Shown: positions 10,998 to 22,380, counted from the stretch's first letter. The stretch is DNA of 64,000 nucleotides from Berberis thunbergii (GCA_003290165.1 QNQO01000535.1:619367-683366), one strand, 5' to 3'. A program made the numbers and translations. Notes: generated from the letters alone by a model not told the origin.

Positions 10998-11132
10998 GTT
11001 GGTGAGCGTGGTGTTCAGATGTCATGAGGACATAAGCAGAGGATAGCAAATTAGCAATTTCAATAGCAGTAATGAAAGCATCTCGGATTCTACTTTTAGA
11101 TGAAGCAACCAACCAACGCATTGGACTCAGAA
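10998..11132 (+). pseudogene. ABCB (P-glycoprotein-type) transporter nucleotide-binding fragment
   Basis: The sequence encodes VGERGVQMS, a stop, then GHKQRIA, matching the ABC signature region GERGVQLSGGQKQRIA of plant ABCB transporters. Two bases out of frame it continues VMKASRILLLDEATN, the Walker B box (ILLLDEAT) normally followed by ALD. The signature and Walker B are in register apart from a small insertion around 11050-11075. A partial repeat of GTTGGTGAGCGT also occurs at 10890. The full protein is an ATP-driven membrane exporter; only about 45 residues remain. Confidence 0.75.
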
Positions 11133-11326
11133 AATTAAAAGGGAATGAAGCTATGGCTTTTATTGTAATGAGTTTTGTATATATTGATGAACCTATGAGA
11201 GCAATACAGTGATGTATATGTCCCATTATATTAATAAAAATATTTTTGGCGGAAATATTTCAATTTTGCCATATTTAATTTATTTATTATAGATATATAT
11301 ATCTTGTACCTTAACTATTTGATTAT

Positions 11327-11733
11327 ATCATTTTAAAAGGCCATTTACGATAACACATTCTAAATGTTAAAACAAACAATTGATAGCCATGACATTCACT
11401 AATGCTTTGATAGATAATACAACTATGACATTCATAAATGCTCTGATAAATAATATAACCATGACATTCACAAATGCTATGTTGGGATAGCATTTCATAG
11501 CATTCACAAATGCTATATTGAGATAGCATTTTCATCTTTTGAATAGGCATGCGTAATTAAATGAAATAAAGTAGCTCAATAAGATCCCATACCTAAAGCT
11601 AACATAGTATAACCCAATTGAGACAGTGATATGTCAAAAAGATGACATGGGCTGCTCTGACTTTCACTAAATGCTATGGTACTTCTTTCATAGTATTTTT
11701 GCAATGTCGTAAAAGGCCAATTTTCTTGTAGTG
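11327..11733 (-). mobile_element. CACTA-like non-autonomous element or its terminus
   Basis: Read on the minus strand, the right end starts CACTACAAGAAAATTGGCC, the hallmark CACTA terminal repeat. The interior holds many subterminal copies of a TGACATTCANNAATGCTNTGATA-like unit in both orientations (11385-11535, 11660-11690), as expected of CACTA subterminal arrays. The left end (AAAAGGCCATTTACGATAAC, about 11335-11355) is a diverged inverted match to the right end, giving a unit of about 400 bases. A 3-base target duplication is not clear. No transposase is present. Confidence 0.6.
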
Positions 11734-11999
11734 TACTAAAAAACAATATATGCACTGTATACCCAACAATAACCCATATACACGAGTACTAAATTAGCAA
11801 AAACCTAGTGTTTAATGTGAAGTCCTGATCTTTTGTAAGCAAAGTGGTCTCATGCTGTTGTCCTTTTGCAAGTGATCGAGAATGGTAGTTCTCCTTTTCC
11901 CTGTGAGAAATGAAGCTTGATTCATGTCTGATGCTGACCGTGCAACAAGGTAAGTATATAACAATAGGATTTCTAATAACCCGTGTTGATTACTGGCGG
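11734..11999. other. no gene seen
   Basis: Short non-coding spacer between two DNA-transposon remnants. Confidence 0.4.
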
Positions 12000-12932
12000 C
12001 AGTGACGGAGCTAGAATTTTTGTTGGAGGGGGTGGAGTGATGAATCATAGATAATAATGATAATATAATAATTAATTACTTTAACATAGTTTTTTATTAC
12101 ATAAATAACTATACAAAACATCAATTGCTAAACAAAACTCCATCTAATCTATGGGGGAAGAAAATGGATCCAACAAGCTACTTTGTAGGAACAAAAATAT
12201 GAATATATGGGGGACAAATCAAATTGGTATATAAAGTTAACGGACAAAAATTAATTTCAAATGTAAAATTATATATGTTTACAAAAAAAAAAAAAATTGG
12301 TTATTTGTGATTTGTCCTCTATAAAAAATTAATAAAAAAAGAAGAAGCTAATTAGCAGTTATCCCCCAATATTAATCACTATTGCAGTCTTCTCCATGAT
12401 TAGCAGTCAACGTGCGTTGACTGTCAAAAGGCTCATGTTGATTACTAAATGCCCTTCAAACAATAACCCATAAATGAACCTCAAGATACAAACTTGTATT
12501 TTGAGAAAAAAATTAATGGGTCGAATTTTTCATGTATTTCCATAAAATTCCTATGAATAAATACAAACTAGACCTCAATATATGAATTCATCTTGAGAAA
12601 ATACTTTAAAAAACACCTTCTTATTCCTCAAAGTAATCGAGAGTGGTTGGGATTACTGGTGGCGATGGTGATAAATGGAAATAAATCAAGCAAAGAGGAG
12701 CGAGAGGAGGAAAAAAGGTGACGGGGTGGTTGTTAGTCTCATAGTAAACAGATAATGAGAGCAGAAAAGAAGAAAGAGGTGGGGCGAGGTAGTTGGTATC
12801 GTAGAGAACAAAGGGAGAGAGGAAAGGGTGGGGCAGGATGGTGTCGACGACGTTACAAATGGGCAAATCACAAATTTCCCAAAGTTTTTAAAAGTCAGTG
12901 GGGGCAAATGCCACTGCCTAGATCCGCGCCTG
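12000..12932 (+). mobile_element. hAT-like non-autonomous element
   Basis: The left end reads CAGTGACGGAGCTAGAA and the right end is the inverted CAGGCGCGGATCTAGG, resembling the CAGTGGCGGATCCAGG-type termini of plant hAT elements. Flanks 11992-11999 (ACTGGCGG) and 12933-12940 (ATTGCTGG) agree at 5 of 8 bases, a possible decayed target duplication. The interior is non-coding and purine-rich near the right end. Superfamily call is moderate because the termini are diverged. Confidence 0.5.
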
Positions 12933-12972
12933 ATTGCTGGAATTTTTTTGGTTGTAATCAGGCACTGTTGTC

Positions 12973-13445
12973 TAGGGGTGGGCACGGGACGGGATGGGAC
13001 GAGATATGTCCATCCCTATCACATCCCGTTCATACCGGATCTGGACGACGGGATGGGAAAAACCTCATCCCAACCTCGTCCCATCCCAAACGGGTTCGGG
13101 ACGGGACGAGATCAGCGTGCTAATCTGGACATATCAAATAAAAGCCTGGACTGCTGGAAGGCCTGCTGGAAGGCTGCTGGAAGGCCTACTGGAAGGCCTG
13201 CTAGGCTGGAAGGCATGCTGCAGCTGGAAGCCTGTTGCAGCTGGAAGCCTGAACATTTTATGCAAATGTTCATAAAATAAATAAATAAGTAAATAAAAAT
13301 ATTAATAATTAATATTAAAAATTAGTTCGGGACGGGACGGGATTGGCGGGATTGAAAATCTTCATCCCATCCCATCCCATTCTAGATCGGGACGGGACGG
13401 GATCGGGATCGGGAATGGGATCGCGGGATGGGATGCCCACCCCTA
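12973..13445 (+). mobile_element. hAT-type MITE (TAGGGGTGGGCA family), 473 bp
   Basis: Terminal inverted repeats TAGGGGTGGGCA and TGCCCACCCCTA bound the element. It is flanked by a perfect 8-base target duplication CTGTTGTC (12965-12972 and 13446-13453). The subterminal regions are rich in GGGACGGGA repeats. It encodes no transposase. Related copies are at 25429-26558 and 39081-39912. Confidence 0.95.
13147..13252 (+). repeat. minisatellite inside the hAT MITE
   Basis: About eight imperfect tandem units of a 12-14-base GGAAGGCCTGCT-like sequence. It lies wholly inside the element and is absent from the two related copies, so it expanded locally. Confidence 0.8.
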
Positions 13446-13548
13446 CTGTTGTCCATTAACTAATGGATGGCCTAAAGGATTTTTGGTGATTAAAAATGAC
13501 CATTCTTGTTAAAAGTGAACTTTGCAGAGAATATTAATTGTCACAAAT

Positions 13549-13628
13549 GTTGAGATGGCCGAGTTGGTCTAAGGTGCCAGATTAAGGTTCTGGTCCAAAG
13601 GGCGTGGGTTCAAATCCCACGCGTCGAA
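13549..13628 (+). tRNA. tRNA-Leu(AAG)-like sequence, probably a pseudogene
   Basis: The D arm, anticodon stem-loop (CCAGA-TTAAGGT-TCTGG, anticodon AAG), long variable arm and T arm (GTGGG-TTCAAAT-CCCAC) match a nuclear tRNA-Leu of about 80 bases. Internal promoter boxes A and B are present. The 5' acceptor strand GTTGAGA is not matched by the 3' side (GCGTCGA instead of a TCTCAAC-like complement), so the acceptor stem cannot form. Possible readings are a decayed tRNA gene or one truncated at its 3' end. Confidence 0.75.
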
Positions 13629-13689
13629 TTTCAGATCTAGGTTAGGTTATTATATTCTTTTTGGTTCATCTATATATAGGAAACTATTG

Positions 13690-14240
13690 AAAGACACCAC
13701 CACCTTCATCTTTTCTTCTCTCTTCGCAGGAGCAACACCACCCCTCTAGCTCCACTACTACCTCGCCCTGCCCCACCTGCAACTGTCGGCTGACGACGAT
13801 GGTAGTACTTGATGGAGAAGAAAGAAATAAGATGAAGACGATGGAGGAAAAGAAAAGGAATAAGAAGAAGAAGAAAATGAAGAGAGGATGAGGATGAGGA
13901 GGAAGGATAAGAAGAAGATGTGATGAGAGAGGTGGCAGCTTGGTGAGGTCGATAGTGGTGGGTGGTGGTGGTGCTTGATGGAGAAGAGATGGATAGTGAA
14001 ACATGAGAAGAAGAAAAAGAAGAATAAGAGAATAGGAGTAGGAGAATAAAGGTGGGGAAAACGTGGCGGCTCGGTGAGGCTGACGGTGGTGGGGCTTAAT
14101 AGAGAAGAAAGGGAGAGAGGATAAGAAAGAAATAGGGGAAGGGATGTGGTAGATTTTTTTTGTTTATATTATAGTATCCTTCATAAAGTAGAGCTATAAT
14201 GGTGTTATTCAGCAAAAATGGTGGTGTTATTTAGTCATTG
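13690..14240. mobile_element. short TIR element, same family as 38621-40349
   Basis: The left side AAAGACACCACCACC and the right end (inverted: GCAATGACTAAATAACACCA then CCATTTTTGCTGAATAACACC) match the termini of the larger element at 38621-40349. The interior is purine-rich (GAAGAAGAA tracts on the plus strand). No transposase. The left terminus is less complete than the right. Confidence 0.5.
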
Positions 14241-14620
14241 CATTTTTTTAATTGTGTGGTAAACCTTTTGTTTTAACTCGTTGAAACTTTTTTGGTTTAT
14301 CTTTATCCCCTTTTTGAGTCGTGTAAAATTTTGAATCGAGGTTGGGCTATAATTGGTTGGATTTTCAATTAGATCTAATGGGAAAATTGACAAAATGAAA
14401 GACCATATTCGGACCGTTTTAGAATCTAACGAAAAATTGACAAATCAAAATGGTCTTTCGAGTTAGAGATAAAATAAAACGACTAAGATTTAGCCAAATA
14501 TAAGAATCTAACGGTTTTCAAAGAGGGAGGTTGGACAAAGAAAACATTTTTTTATGCCCCAACCAACTCTGACTATCACACATCTAAATGCTCAATTGAA
14601 TTTGAGTACAAAAGGCACGA

Positions 14621-15245
14621 GAAATACCATAGTATTCTATATTACAATTCAGAATGGTGTTTGAGGTTGGAGATAAAAAACGGTTGAGATTTACTCAAAT
14701 CTATATTACAAATCAGAATGATGTTTGAAGTTGGAGGTAAAAGACAATTGAATTTGCCCAAATATAAGAATCTAACAAATCACATAGAACTTTTAAAGTA
14801 CCAAGAGATAATCTATATTACAAATCAGAATGATGTTTCACTATTCATGAGACAAAAGAGAGCTAGAATTGAGAGTTGAGAAGATCTTGAGGGCTGAGAT
14901 TTGTTTTCTAAAATGGCATGTGTCGTGATTATAAAATATGTAAAAGGGCAAATAAAATGAAAAAATGATGTAAAAAGTTAGTGAAATGTACATGGGGCAG
15001 AAAGATAACATTTTTTTCTCAAAAATAAAAATTGTCATAACTATATACTTAATTGTCAAATTTTAATAAACTTGATATTGTTGGAATGCATTTTTTGAAA
15101 ATCTTTCAAATGAAATCATTAATCAATACAAAAGTTTAAGTTTTCAAAATATGCATTTAACGTCTTAGCATTTCACATTGTAGTTTTCAATATTAATCAA
15201 AGTATGAAACGATCATCTAAAGGCGCACTCAAACAAAGACCCTAA
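14621..15245 (+). repeat. dispersed repeat R, copy 1 (partial)
   Basis: It shares a core with 15281-15960 and 18950-19690: a segment like ATTACAATCAGAATGATGTT, then CTCAAAAATAAAAATTGTCA, a TTGGAATGCATTTTTGAAAA block, and an end with CAAACAAAGACC. Within it a shorter unit (CAGAATGATGTTTGAAGTTG) recurs at about 14650, 14710 and 14825. Non-coding; class unknown. Confidence 0.65.
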
Positions 15246-15280
15246 ACTCCATATATGGAAAAAAAAAAAATTTGTATGTG

Positions 15281-15960
15281 GAGTGCCAACGACACGAAGA
15301 ATGCCTTAGTCTATTTTACAAATCAAAATGATGTTTTAATGAAATGGAGATAAAAGATGGGTTTGATTGATTCCTATAATAGCATGTTTGTGAATATAAT
15401 ACAACTATAAGAGCAAAGAAAATGAAAAATGGTAAAAAAAATTAGTTGAGGGGAGAGAAAATTTTGTGTGTGTGTGTGTTTTTTTTTCTCAAAATTAAAA
15501 TTGTCATAATTATTTACTTAATTGTTGAATTTTGGTAAACTTGATATCGTTGGAATGCATTTTTGAAGATCTCTCCAATGAAACTAATGATTAATACAAA
15601 CGCTAAATTTTTAAATATATATATATTTTATTGCTAAATAATGTATAACACATTTCATGTCATTAGTATTTTTCAAATAAATGAGTAGGGTCGATCATTT
15701 CATGAAAAAAAAAGATATGAGCCAAAAAACTTAATGTACATTTAAACAAAGATCGTGAACTTCATGTTTTAGCGAATTCAAGGTTTAATGGAGAACCAAT
15801 TCTCAGCGTTTGAATTTTTTTCCCAACTGAATCAAATTTTATCTAGTATAACCCTAAAGTTTATATTATATATTTTTATTTTAGAATAGGCTTGCACTTC
15901 AAGACTGATTGAGGGTGAAGTTGAGGATGGTGGTGAAGGTATTAAGTACATGATATTTAG
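15281..15960 (+). repeat. dispersed repeat R, copy 2
   Basis: Aligns over nearly 700 bases with 18950-19690, including the shared blocks AACTTCATGTTTTAGCGAATTC, AACTGAATCAAATTT and CTGATTGAGGGTGAAG. It begins after GGAGTGCCAACG, which recurs at 15976. A (TG)n tract is at 15466-15480. No coding. Confidence 0.7.
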
Positions 15961-16094
15961 CAAAAAAAGTACGTGGAGTGCCAACGCACGGGAGTTTATA
16001 TTACAATCCGAATGGTGTTTGAAGTTGGAGATAAAGACAACTGAGATTTACCCAAATATAAGAATTTAACAGAGCATATAAAACTTAATAGTTG

Positions 16095-16500
16095 ATATTC
16101 ATTTCATCTAATGGTTGGAACTTAAAGTTATGATTTATATTTTACCTTCAATCAATCCCCCTAATAAGATTATATGAGTTTGATTCTCATACCCAACAAT
16201 TTTTATTTTTATTTATCTTTATATTTAAAGTAGAATAAACTCTATTTATCATGTGAAATTTTTATCATGTCAATTGCACGGAGAATACCTTAATATAAGT
16301 TTATATATAAATATAGTTCATGATTGAGATTCGTTTCATCTAATAGTATGTCTTACCTTCAATGAATCTCCATAAGAATGCATGGACTTAAATCTCGTAC
16401 TTAACATTTTGATATTTATTTATCTTGATATTTAAAATAAAATAAATTATATTTATTATATTAAACTTTTATCATACCAATGCCATATCACGGAAAATAG
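16095..16500 (+). repeat. direct duplication of about 200 bases
   Basis: Two copies (about 16095-16290 and 16310-16500) share the order TTCATCTAATGGTTG-like, TTACCTTCAATCAATC, a TTTATCTTTATATTTAAA-like block and TTTATCATGTCAATTGCACGG. The copies have diverged substantially. No coding. Confidence 0.55.
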
Positions 16501-16892
16501 TGTCACTAAATAACCTAAGATAACACAATGTTGCTGCATTGACGTACAAGGTGACGTAAAAAGGGTTAAGGTCTTCGTTTTTGAATCACGTGATAGAGAA
16601 ATTTCTTCAAGAATCCTATGGAAGAATAATATCACCAACCAATCAGTGCATACATTATACATCAATATGTCCGCATAGAATAAAATAAAATAAAAAATAT
16701 TATACCCTTTAAATGTTGTTGATGAGTACATAATCACTGTTGTTTAAAAACATCATACAACCCAAACAATTTCCCAAAACGCTACTCAAAACAGGGTTTC
16801 TAAAGGTTACATTGTCATAATTTCATTCCAAAACACTGGTATTTAAATTAAGCAAGGATAATGAGATGCAGCAGGACAGGCTTTCATCTTGA

Positions 16893-17341
16893 TTAGGCTT
16901 GTTTGGATGGTGATGGGTATTTGATGGCATTCTTGACAATCTTCTTAGTTGCAGCATCACCAAGATCAATCCCACACACATCAGACAACCTTATTAGATA
17001 CAACAACACATCTGATAACTCTTCTCCCAAATGCTCTTTATCTGATTCATTCCAGTCTGACAATCCCTTTGCCACCTCTCCCCTCCACTGAAATATCTCT
17101 GAAAGCTCCCCAACTTCACCAATCTATAGTACACAAAATAGTCAGATAAACAAAATATACAAGCAATCAACCCCATGGCTAAAACCCGAAAATGTAATGA
17201 AATTATGAAAAGCTTTACCATTGCAAGGAGTAGGTTTCTTGGGCTATGGTACTTTCCCCAGTCTCTCTCTTTGGCAAATTCCTCAAGCTTCTTTGAGAGA
17301 TCTTTGAGACTCACATCATTTCCTTCACTTTCTCCGGCCAT
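16893..17341 (-). CDS. MazG-type dCTP pyrophosphatase (DCTPP1-like), two exons
   Basis: Spliced on the minus strand: exon 1 17341-17219 (41 codons from ATG in MAGESEGNDVSLKDLSKKLE), exon 2 17123-16893 (76 codons plus stop). The 95-base intron has GTAAAG donor and TATAG acceptor. The predicted 117-residue protein is the usual size of plant single-domain all-alpha MazG proteins. The metal-binding helices are visible: GEVGELSEIFQW (EXXE, about residues 43-54) and EELSDVLLYLIRLSD (EXXD, about 79-93), with FAKERDWGKYHSPRNLLLAM upstream. Such enzymes hydrolyse dCTP and modified dCTP to the monophosphate plus pyrophosphate, cleaning the nucleotide pool. Both exons are open with no disablement. It is the only intact-looking host gene here. 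A decayed copy of exon 2 lies at 41650-41845. Confidence 0.88.
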
Positions 17342-17657
17342 GGCTATGAATGGATTTTAAATATGAAGAGTAAGTGGTGGTGATGGTAAAGATGAAGAAG
17401 AAGAAGAGAAACCCCACTAACTAGCTATAAAGGTGATGAAATAATTCCATAACGATGTGGGGTTGTTTCATTCATTTAATTAAAGGTGACTCACTTTCCT
17501 TTCAAAGTTATGCAGGAGGTTATTCTACCCCAACAAATTGAGAAAATTAATGGTTCAAAAACCATGCTTAAATTTTCTATGTGTGTCTTTCTTGTGTGTT
17601 ATCTTGTTGTAATGGAGAATCAATTTGGTCAAAACAGACCCACCCATCAACATCTAA
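17342..17657. other. presumed upstream region of the pyrophosphatase gene
   Basis: Contains the 5' flank and probable promoter of the minus-strand gene. A TATA-like string (CCTTTATAGC on the minus strand) lies about 85 bases before the ATG; I would not insist on it. A GAAGAAGAA run at 17391-17411 would be CT-rich on the transcribed side, as in many plant 5' leaders. Confidence 0.3.
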
Positions 17658-18079
17658 GGGCATGTTTGGTTATTCTTTTGACCATTGTAATATAATGGCT
17701 ATTACAATGGTTAATGGCATTCATTTGTTTGGTGGCAAAAAAAGCATGTAATCATCATTTCCATTACCAATTTGGTTGTAATGGTCATTCCTTCCTTCCA
17801 CCCGAAGGAATGACCATTCATTCCTTCCATCCTATGAATAGCCATTACATTGGTCATTGTAATGGTCAACAAAGCAAAATGACTTCACTTACCCTCAAAA
17901 TGACTTCATTTACTCTTGTGTTGAAGTTTTGATGCTTTGTAGTGAGGGCATATTCGTAAAGACACATTCCTACTCCCATTACATTCATAGGTAAATCAAA
18001 CACATCTATTACATTTTCATTACCACTCTCATTACATTTCAATTACCACTCCCATTACAACGTGGATTCAAACAGGGCC
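17658..18079 (+). mobile_element. Tourist-like (PIF/Harbinger) MITE, 422 bp
   Basis: Ends GGGCATGTTTGGTTA and, inverted, GGCCCTGTTTGAATC, flanked on both sides by TAA (17655-17657 and 18080-18082), the usual PIF/Harbinger target duplication. The interior is packed with ATTACAATGG and CCATTACA-type words in both orientations, so it can fold on itself. No coding. Confidence 0.85.
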
Positions 18080-18082
18080 TAA

Positions 18083-18949
18083 GTGTTTTTTTTTAAGTAA
18101 CTAAATTATGATTTATTCTTTATACAGAGCATTCCAAATACGTCTTGCTTAACACGAGACTACTTAAAGGAAAGGATCTGCTGGCTATGCTGACCGTACA
18201 CTCAATTAGTGCTCTTAGATTGATTGACAGAATTATATATGTTCTTTCTTTTATTTTTAGTGTGTTTTGTTATATTTGATTTCTTGATTTATTAAATAAC
18301 TATAATATATTTGTAGATTTTTTATATGGAAATCTAATTACTTATTTGGGAGCCACAGTGTGACAAAATTTTTATCATTAATTTTAGGATATAAAAGAGT
18401 GATATATATTTTTAGATTTATTTTTTAAAGTCAACTTACCACTTGAGAGGTTATCATTGCATGACAAAAGTTGCTACTTACTGAGAGCGTCTTCAAGAGA
18501 TCTCCTAAAATAGTCGAAAAATTAATTCAGAGGTTTTTCATTAGAAAAATCTTGTTCCAATGAATTTCTATCTAAACCACCATTTTAACTTTTCTTCTTT
18601 ATTCTCCCTATATTTGGAGGCATCCATTCCATTCCTCAAATCCTAATAAATATTTTAAAAAAAATTGTTTTCTCCATTTCTCTCCTCCAATCAAATAAGT
18701 TTAAATATAATTTTTCAAAAACTAGGCAAAGATATATCTAAATAATGATAAATAAATAAAAAGTTAAAATGGAGAATGTGATTAGAGTGATGAAGCAATA
18801 GGGGAGCCCTAAAATTAGCTTTTGGTGAGATGTTCTAACATGGCATACAAGAGTTACCACTCACTTAAATTACCAACCATGCAAATTTAATAATTCACAA
18901 AAAGTTACGAACCTTAAATTACCAACCATAATTTTTATTATTTTAGTTT
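18083..18949. other. no gene seen
   Basis: AT-rich non-coding sequence with no recognised domain, RNA or terminal repeats. Confidence 0.5.
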
Positions 18950-19690
18950 TTTTTTTTCAATCTATCTTACAATTCAGATAGGTGTTTTATTCTTCATTGC
19001 TGACTTGAACTAAGTCAAATCATAAGCATTGGAGATAAAAGTTGAGAAATGTATTGAATTTGATGGTTGAGATTCATTTTCTATGATGACATATTGGTAA
19101 ATATAAAACATGTAAAATGGCAAAAATAATGAAAAACGTTTGAAAAAAGTTTGTGAAGTGTACATGTGGCGGAGAGAGAAAATATTGTATTTTCCTTTTA
19201 GCAAAATGAAAATTATCATAACTATTTATATCGTTGTCGGATTTTGGAAAACTTGGTATCATTTAAATGCATTTTTGAAAATCTGTCCAACAAAATTAAT
19301 AATCAATACAAACGCTAAAAGTTTAAAAATATATATTTTATAATAAAAAACATATAATGTATTTCACGTCTTTAATATTTTTTCAAAGCAATGAGACGGA
19401 TAGATCATACCAAAAAAAAATGAGTCAAATATCTTAATGAACATTTAAACAAAACTCTAAACTTCATGTTTTGGCGAATTCAAATATTGGGGGAGAATTC
19501 ATTCTCGGCATTTAAATCCCACCCCCCCCCCCCCCCCCCCCCAAATGAATGATTCAAATTTAACTGAGTTTAACCCTAAATATTTATAATGTATATTTTT
19601 ACCTTAGAATTGGTTTACAGTTCAATACTGATTGAGAGGGAAAATGTGGATAGTATAACGGAGGTGTTCAGTACAAAATATGTAGTATCA
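18950..19690 (+). repeat. dispersed repeat R, copy 3
   Basis: Aligns with 15281-15960 across its length in the same orientation, about 3.65 kb downstream on the other side of the pyrophosphatase gene. Interrupted by a poly-C run at 19522-19542. Confidence 0.7.
19522..19542 (+). repeat. poly-C homopolymer, 21 bases
   Basis: An uninterrupted run of 21 C within repeat R copy 3; the corresponding place in copy 2 reads only TTTTTTTCCCAACTG. Confidence 0.95.
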
Positions 19691-20880
19691 ATGGCATGGG
19701 GCATACTCTAGTACATATACTGGATGAATGGCTTCATATGTATTAAAAAGACAAATAGAGAACATGTGTTGCTTAAACTTTGTTAATAAATCTAGAAAAT
19801 CATATCATCTTTTTGGGAACACTTCCATGCATGCATTTTTTGTGATAAATCATATCATCCTTTTGGGAAGATTTCTTAATATAAAATTTCAACATTCCTA
19901 TGATCGATGTGCATGAACATTTTTATTATCTTTTATAAAAAAGAAACGTTTTTATTATCAAAACAAAATCTAACACATTGTATATGTATCAAGATTGTGA
20001 TTTCGTTTTTCGAGTTAATTTTGGTCTCTTGATTTTAAGAAATATTTTGGTGTGAAAAAAAAAGGTAAAAATTCGAGGATACATAAAAAATATATAATAA
20101 ATTTTGAGGTTACATGAAATATGTAAAAATATAAAATGAAAGTAAATAAATCTATTCAACAGATTAGCGTAAATACCAATAAATGAAATAAACATGAAAT
20201 CAATATATAATTAGAAAATCATGGGTGGTTTCAAAATCAATATATAAATAGAAGAAATTATAATTAAAATATCAGGGGATAGTTTCAAAAATCAATAAGT
20301 AATTAGAGGTAAAATAAAACCCCAAAATTTACGGAAAATCCCAGAAAATTTTCAAAAAAAAAACCCTCGAGAAAATGTAATTTTTTATTGTTGGTTTTTT
20401 GTATTTTTACGAAATTTACGAAAAAAAACCTAGACATTTTCTCTTTCATTTCATATTTCAAAAAAATGAAAATTTTGACGAAATTTCGTGAAAACACAAT
20501 CCTTGATATGTACTACAATTACTTAAATTTCTAGAAGTGATTGAAGAAAACTAAATGAATTAGTAAAACACATAAAGATAAGTAACTTGTTTGATTTATC
20601 GACTATGATGTCTTCAACAACAACTTTTGTGCCTATAAATGTAATAGACTTGAAGATTCTTTGGCATCGAAATTGAATGCTTAAGAAGGTCAAATATATT
20701 TAAAAAAACAATTACTTAGGAGGCAAAGGGTGTGTGACTTTTTTTTTTTTTTTTTATTGTAGGATCGAACTTGAGAGTTGTTGTGAAATATAGCTAGGTG
20801 TTTTATATCTTTGACATTTTCACACACACTCAAACACATATCTTCCTCTATATTAAAAAAAAAAGGTAAAAAGTCGCTAA
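19691..20880. other. no gene; partly duplicated near 41.3 kb
   Basis: AT-rich. Pieces around 19855-19905 (TTTTGGGAAGATTTCTTAAT, TTTCAACATTCCT), 19960-19990 and 20510-20570 (TACTACAATTAC, AAACTAAATGAATTAG) are recognisable in compressed form at 41255-41400. No coding. Confidence 0.5.
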
Positions 20881-21743
20881 GGGGGGTGTATTGTATCTGG
20901 ATTTTGTGGGCAATTTAATAAAATCCATGGATTTTGAAAATCCAAGTGTATTCAATTTGGATTTTTAAAAGTCCACAAAAGTCTAGGGGTATTCAATCAG
21001 GATTTTAAAAAGTCTTTCTGAAATCAACAAAGTCTAGGGGTATTCAATATGGATTTCAGAAAGTCCACAAAAGTTTTTGGGTATTCAAAATATCATTCAT
21101 ATTTATGAATTTGGAAAATTATGAATTCTCATGGACTTTGTAGTGTTAGGTATAAATAAAAAGTTCAATAATTTGTCAGCCTCCATATCAAAGATTTTAA
21201 CGTGAAAAAAATCTCCCAAAGTTCTTCCTCGTGCCAGCTACGAAGAGGTTGGTTCCCATCCTCTTATTTTCTCGATTCTTTTTCTATGTTTGCATCGTTG
21301 ATGATTTTGGGTTAATGTCTTATAAAAAAGTATCAAGAACTTCCAGGGGAACAAATTGAAACTGATGAGAATTGCTAAATCAACCTTTCTCATCTTTACT
21401 ACTAAAACTTCCTCTGTATATTGAACTTTTCTGAATCCTGGGGCTAACTGAAATAAAAGCAACTTCGTAAATAGATATATTAATAAAAGCTTTTCTCTGC
21501 TGTAGCCATATCTCTTATTCTCAACGCATGAATTGAGTAGTTTTCTGTGCTTATTCTCTATACAAGAACCACCCAATAGCTGTTATTACAAGATGGGTCG
21601 GCAAGGCAACAATCGTGTTTGGACTTTACAACAACACCTCAGAGGAAATATGTAATGAACAACGAAACTTGAGCAGCGTGTTCAAACAATAAATTACAAT
21701 TGCCAAAATGTATTTGCTATTGCTTTTGAGATTTTTGTCGCAC

Positions 21744-21929
21744 TTGAAGTGAAACAAGTCACCTTCAACAGACTTTGTATGCTGGAAAAGCTTATGTTAA
21801 ATACTAAACTGTTGCCAATCCCATTAATCAGACATGACTCCATTGAAGTGAAACAGATCATCTTCAACAGGCTTTGTATGGTGGAAAAGCTTATGTTAAA
21901 TTCAATCCCATTAATTAGATATGACTCCA
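21744..21929 (+). repeat. tandem duplication, about 99-base unit
   Basis: Units at 21744-21842 and 21843-21929 share TTGAAGTGAAACA, TTCAACAG(A/G)CTTTGTATG and GGAAAAGCTTATGTTAAAT; the second unit is about 12 bases shorter. Confidence 0.85.
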
Positions 21930-22380
21930 GTAAAGTCCAGTGATGGTTTGCCAATTGAATTCGTATTACCCTTTGACTCGAATAATTTTGGAGTGGAAAA
22001 ATCCTTCTGTAGAATTCTGACAGTGGAAGCTTAACAGTTATGTGAATTCTGGATGTACAAGTTAACGGAAGCATCAATGCCATAAAAGTTGTTCAGCTGC
22101 GCATTCATATATTCTGGCTAAGATTCCAACTACAAAACTAAAACAAAGCAACTATGTTCTTACATAGATAGAACTATCAAAGATTGGAGTCAACGTGGAT
22201 GGTTCTCGGTATCTAGTATCAATGGATTAGACGAGTTCATTAATCAAATTATTACTTCCAGTAAAAACACTGCCAAGCAACTTCAGCTACCCAAGTACTT
22301 TATCAACTCCACCAATGGCGCCAATGGTTAAAGCACAGAGAACATGAAAACCAAGAAGAAGAAGAAAAAAAGAAAAGAAA

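Noticed and set aside
11323..11550. Repeated short units that could suggest a CRISPR array or a Cys-rich repeat protein
   Set aside because: Units are diverged, in both orientations and without regular spacers; they are subterminal repeats of a CACTA-like element in a plant context.
12686..13123. Long ORFs across the hAT-like element and MITE, both strands
   Set aside because: They run through two transposon boundaries and consist of Gly/Arg- or Pro/Ser-rich low-complexity sequence.
13684..14004. 106-codon minus-strand ORF
   Set aside because: Low-complexity translation of a GAAGAAG tract in a MITE-like element.
21238..22083. ORFs of 112 and 129 codons on the minus strand
   Set aside because: No recognisable domain; the second follows the local tandem duplication in the Harbinger element.
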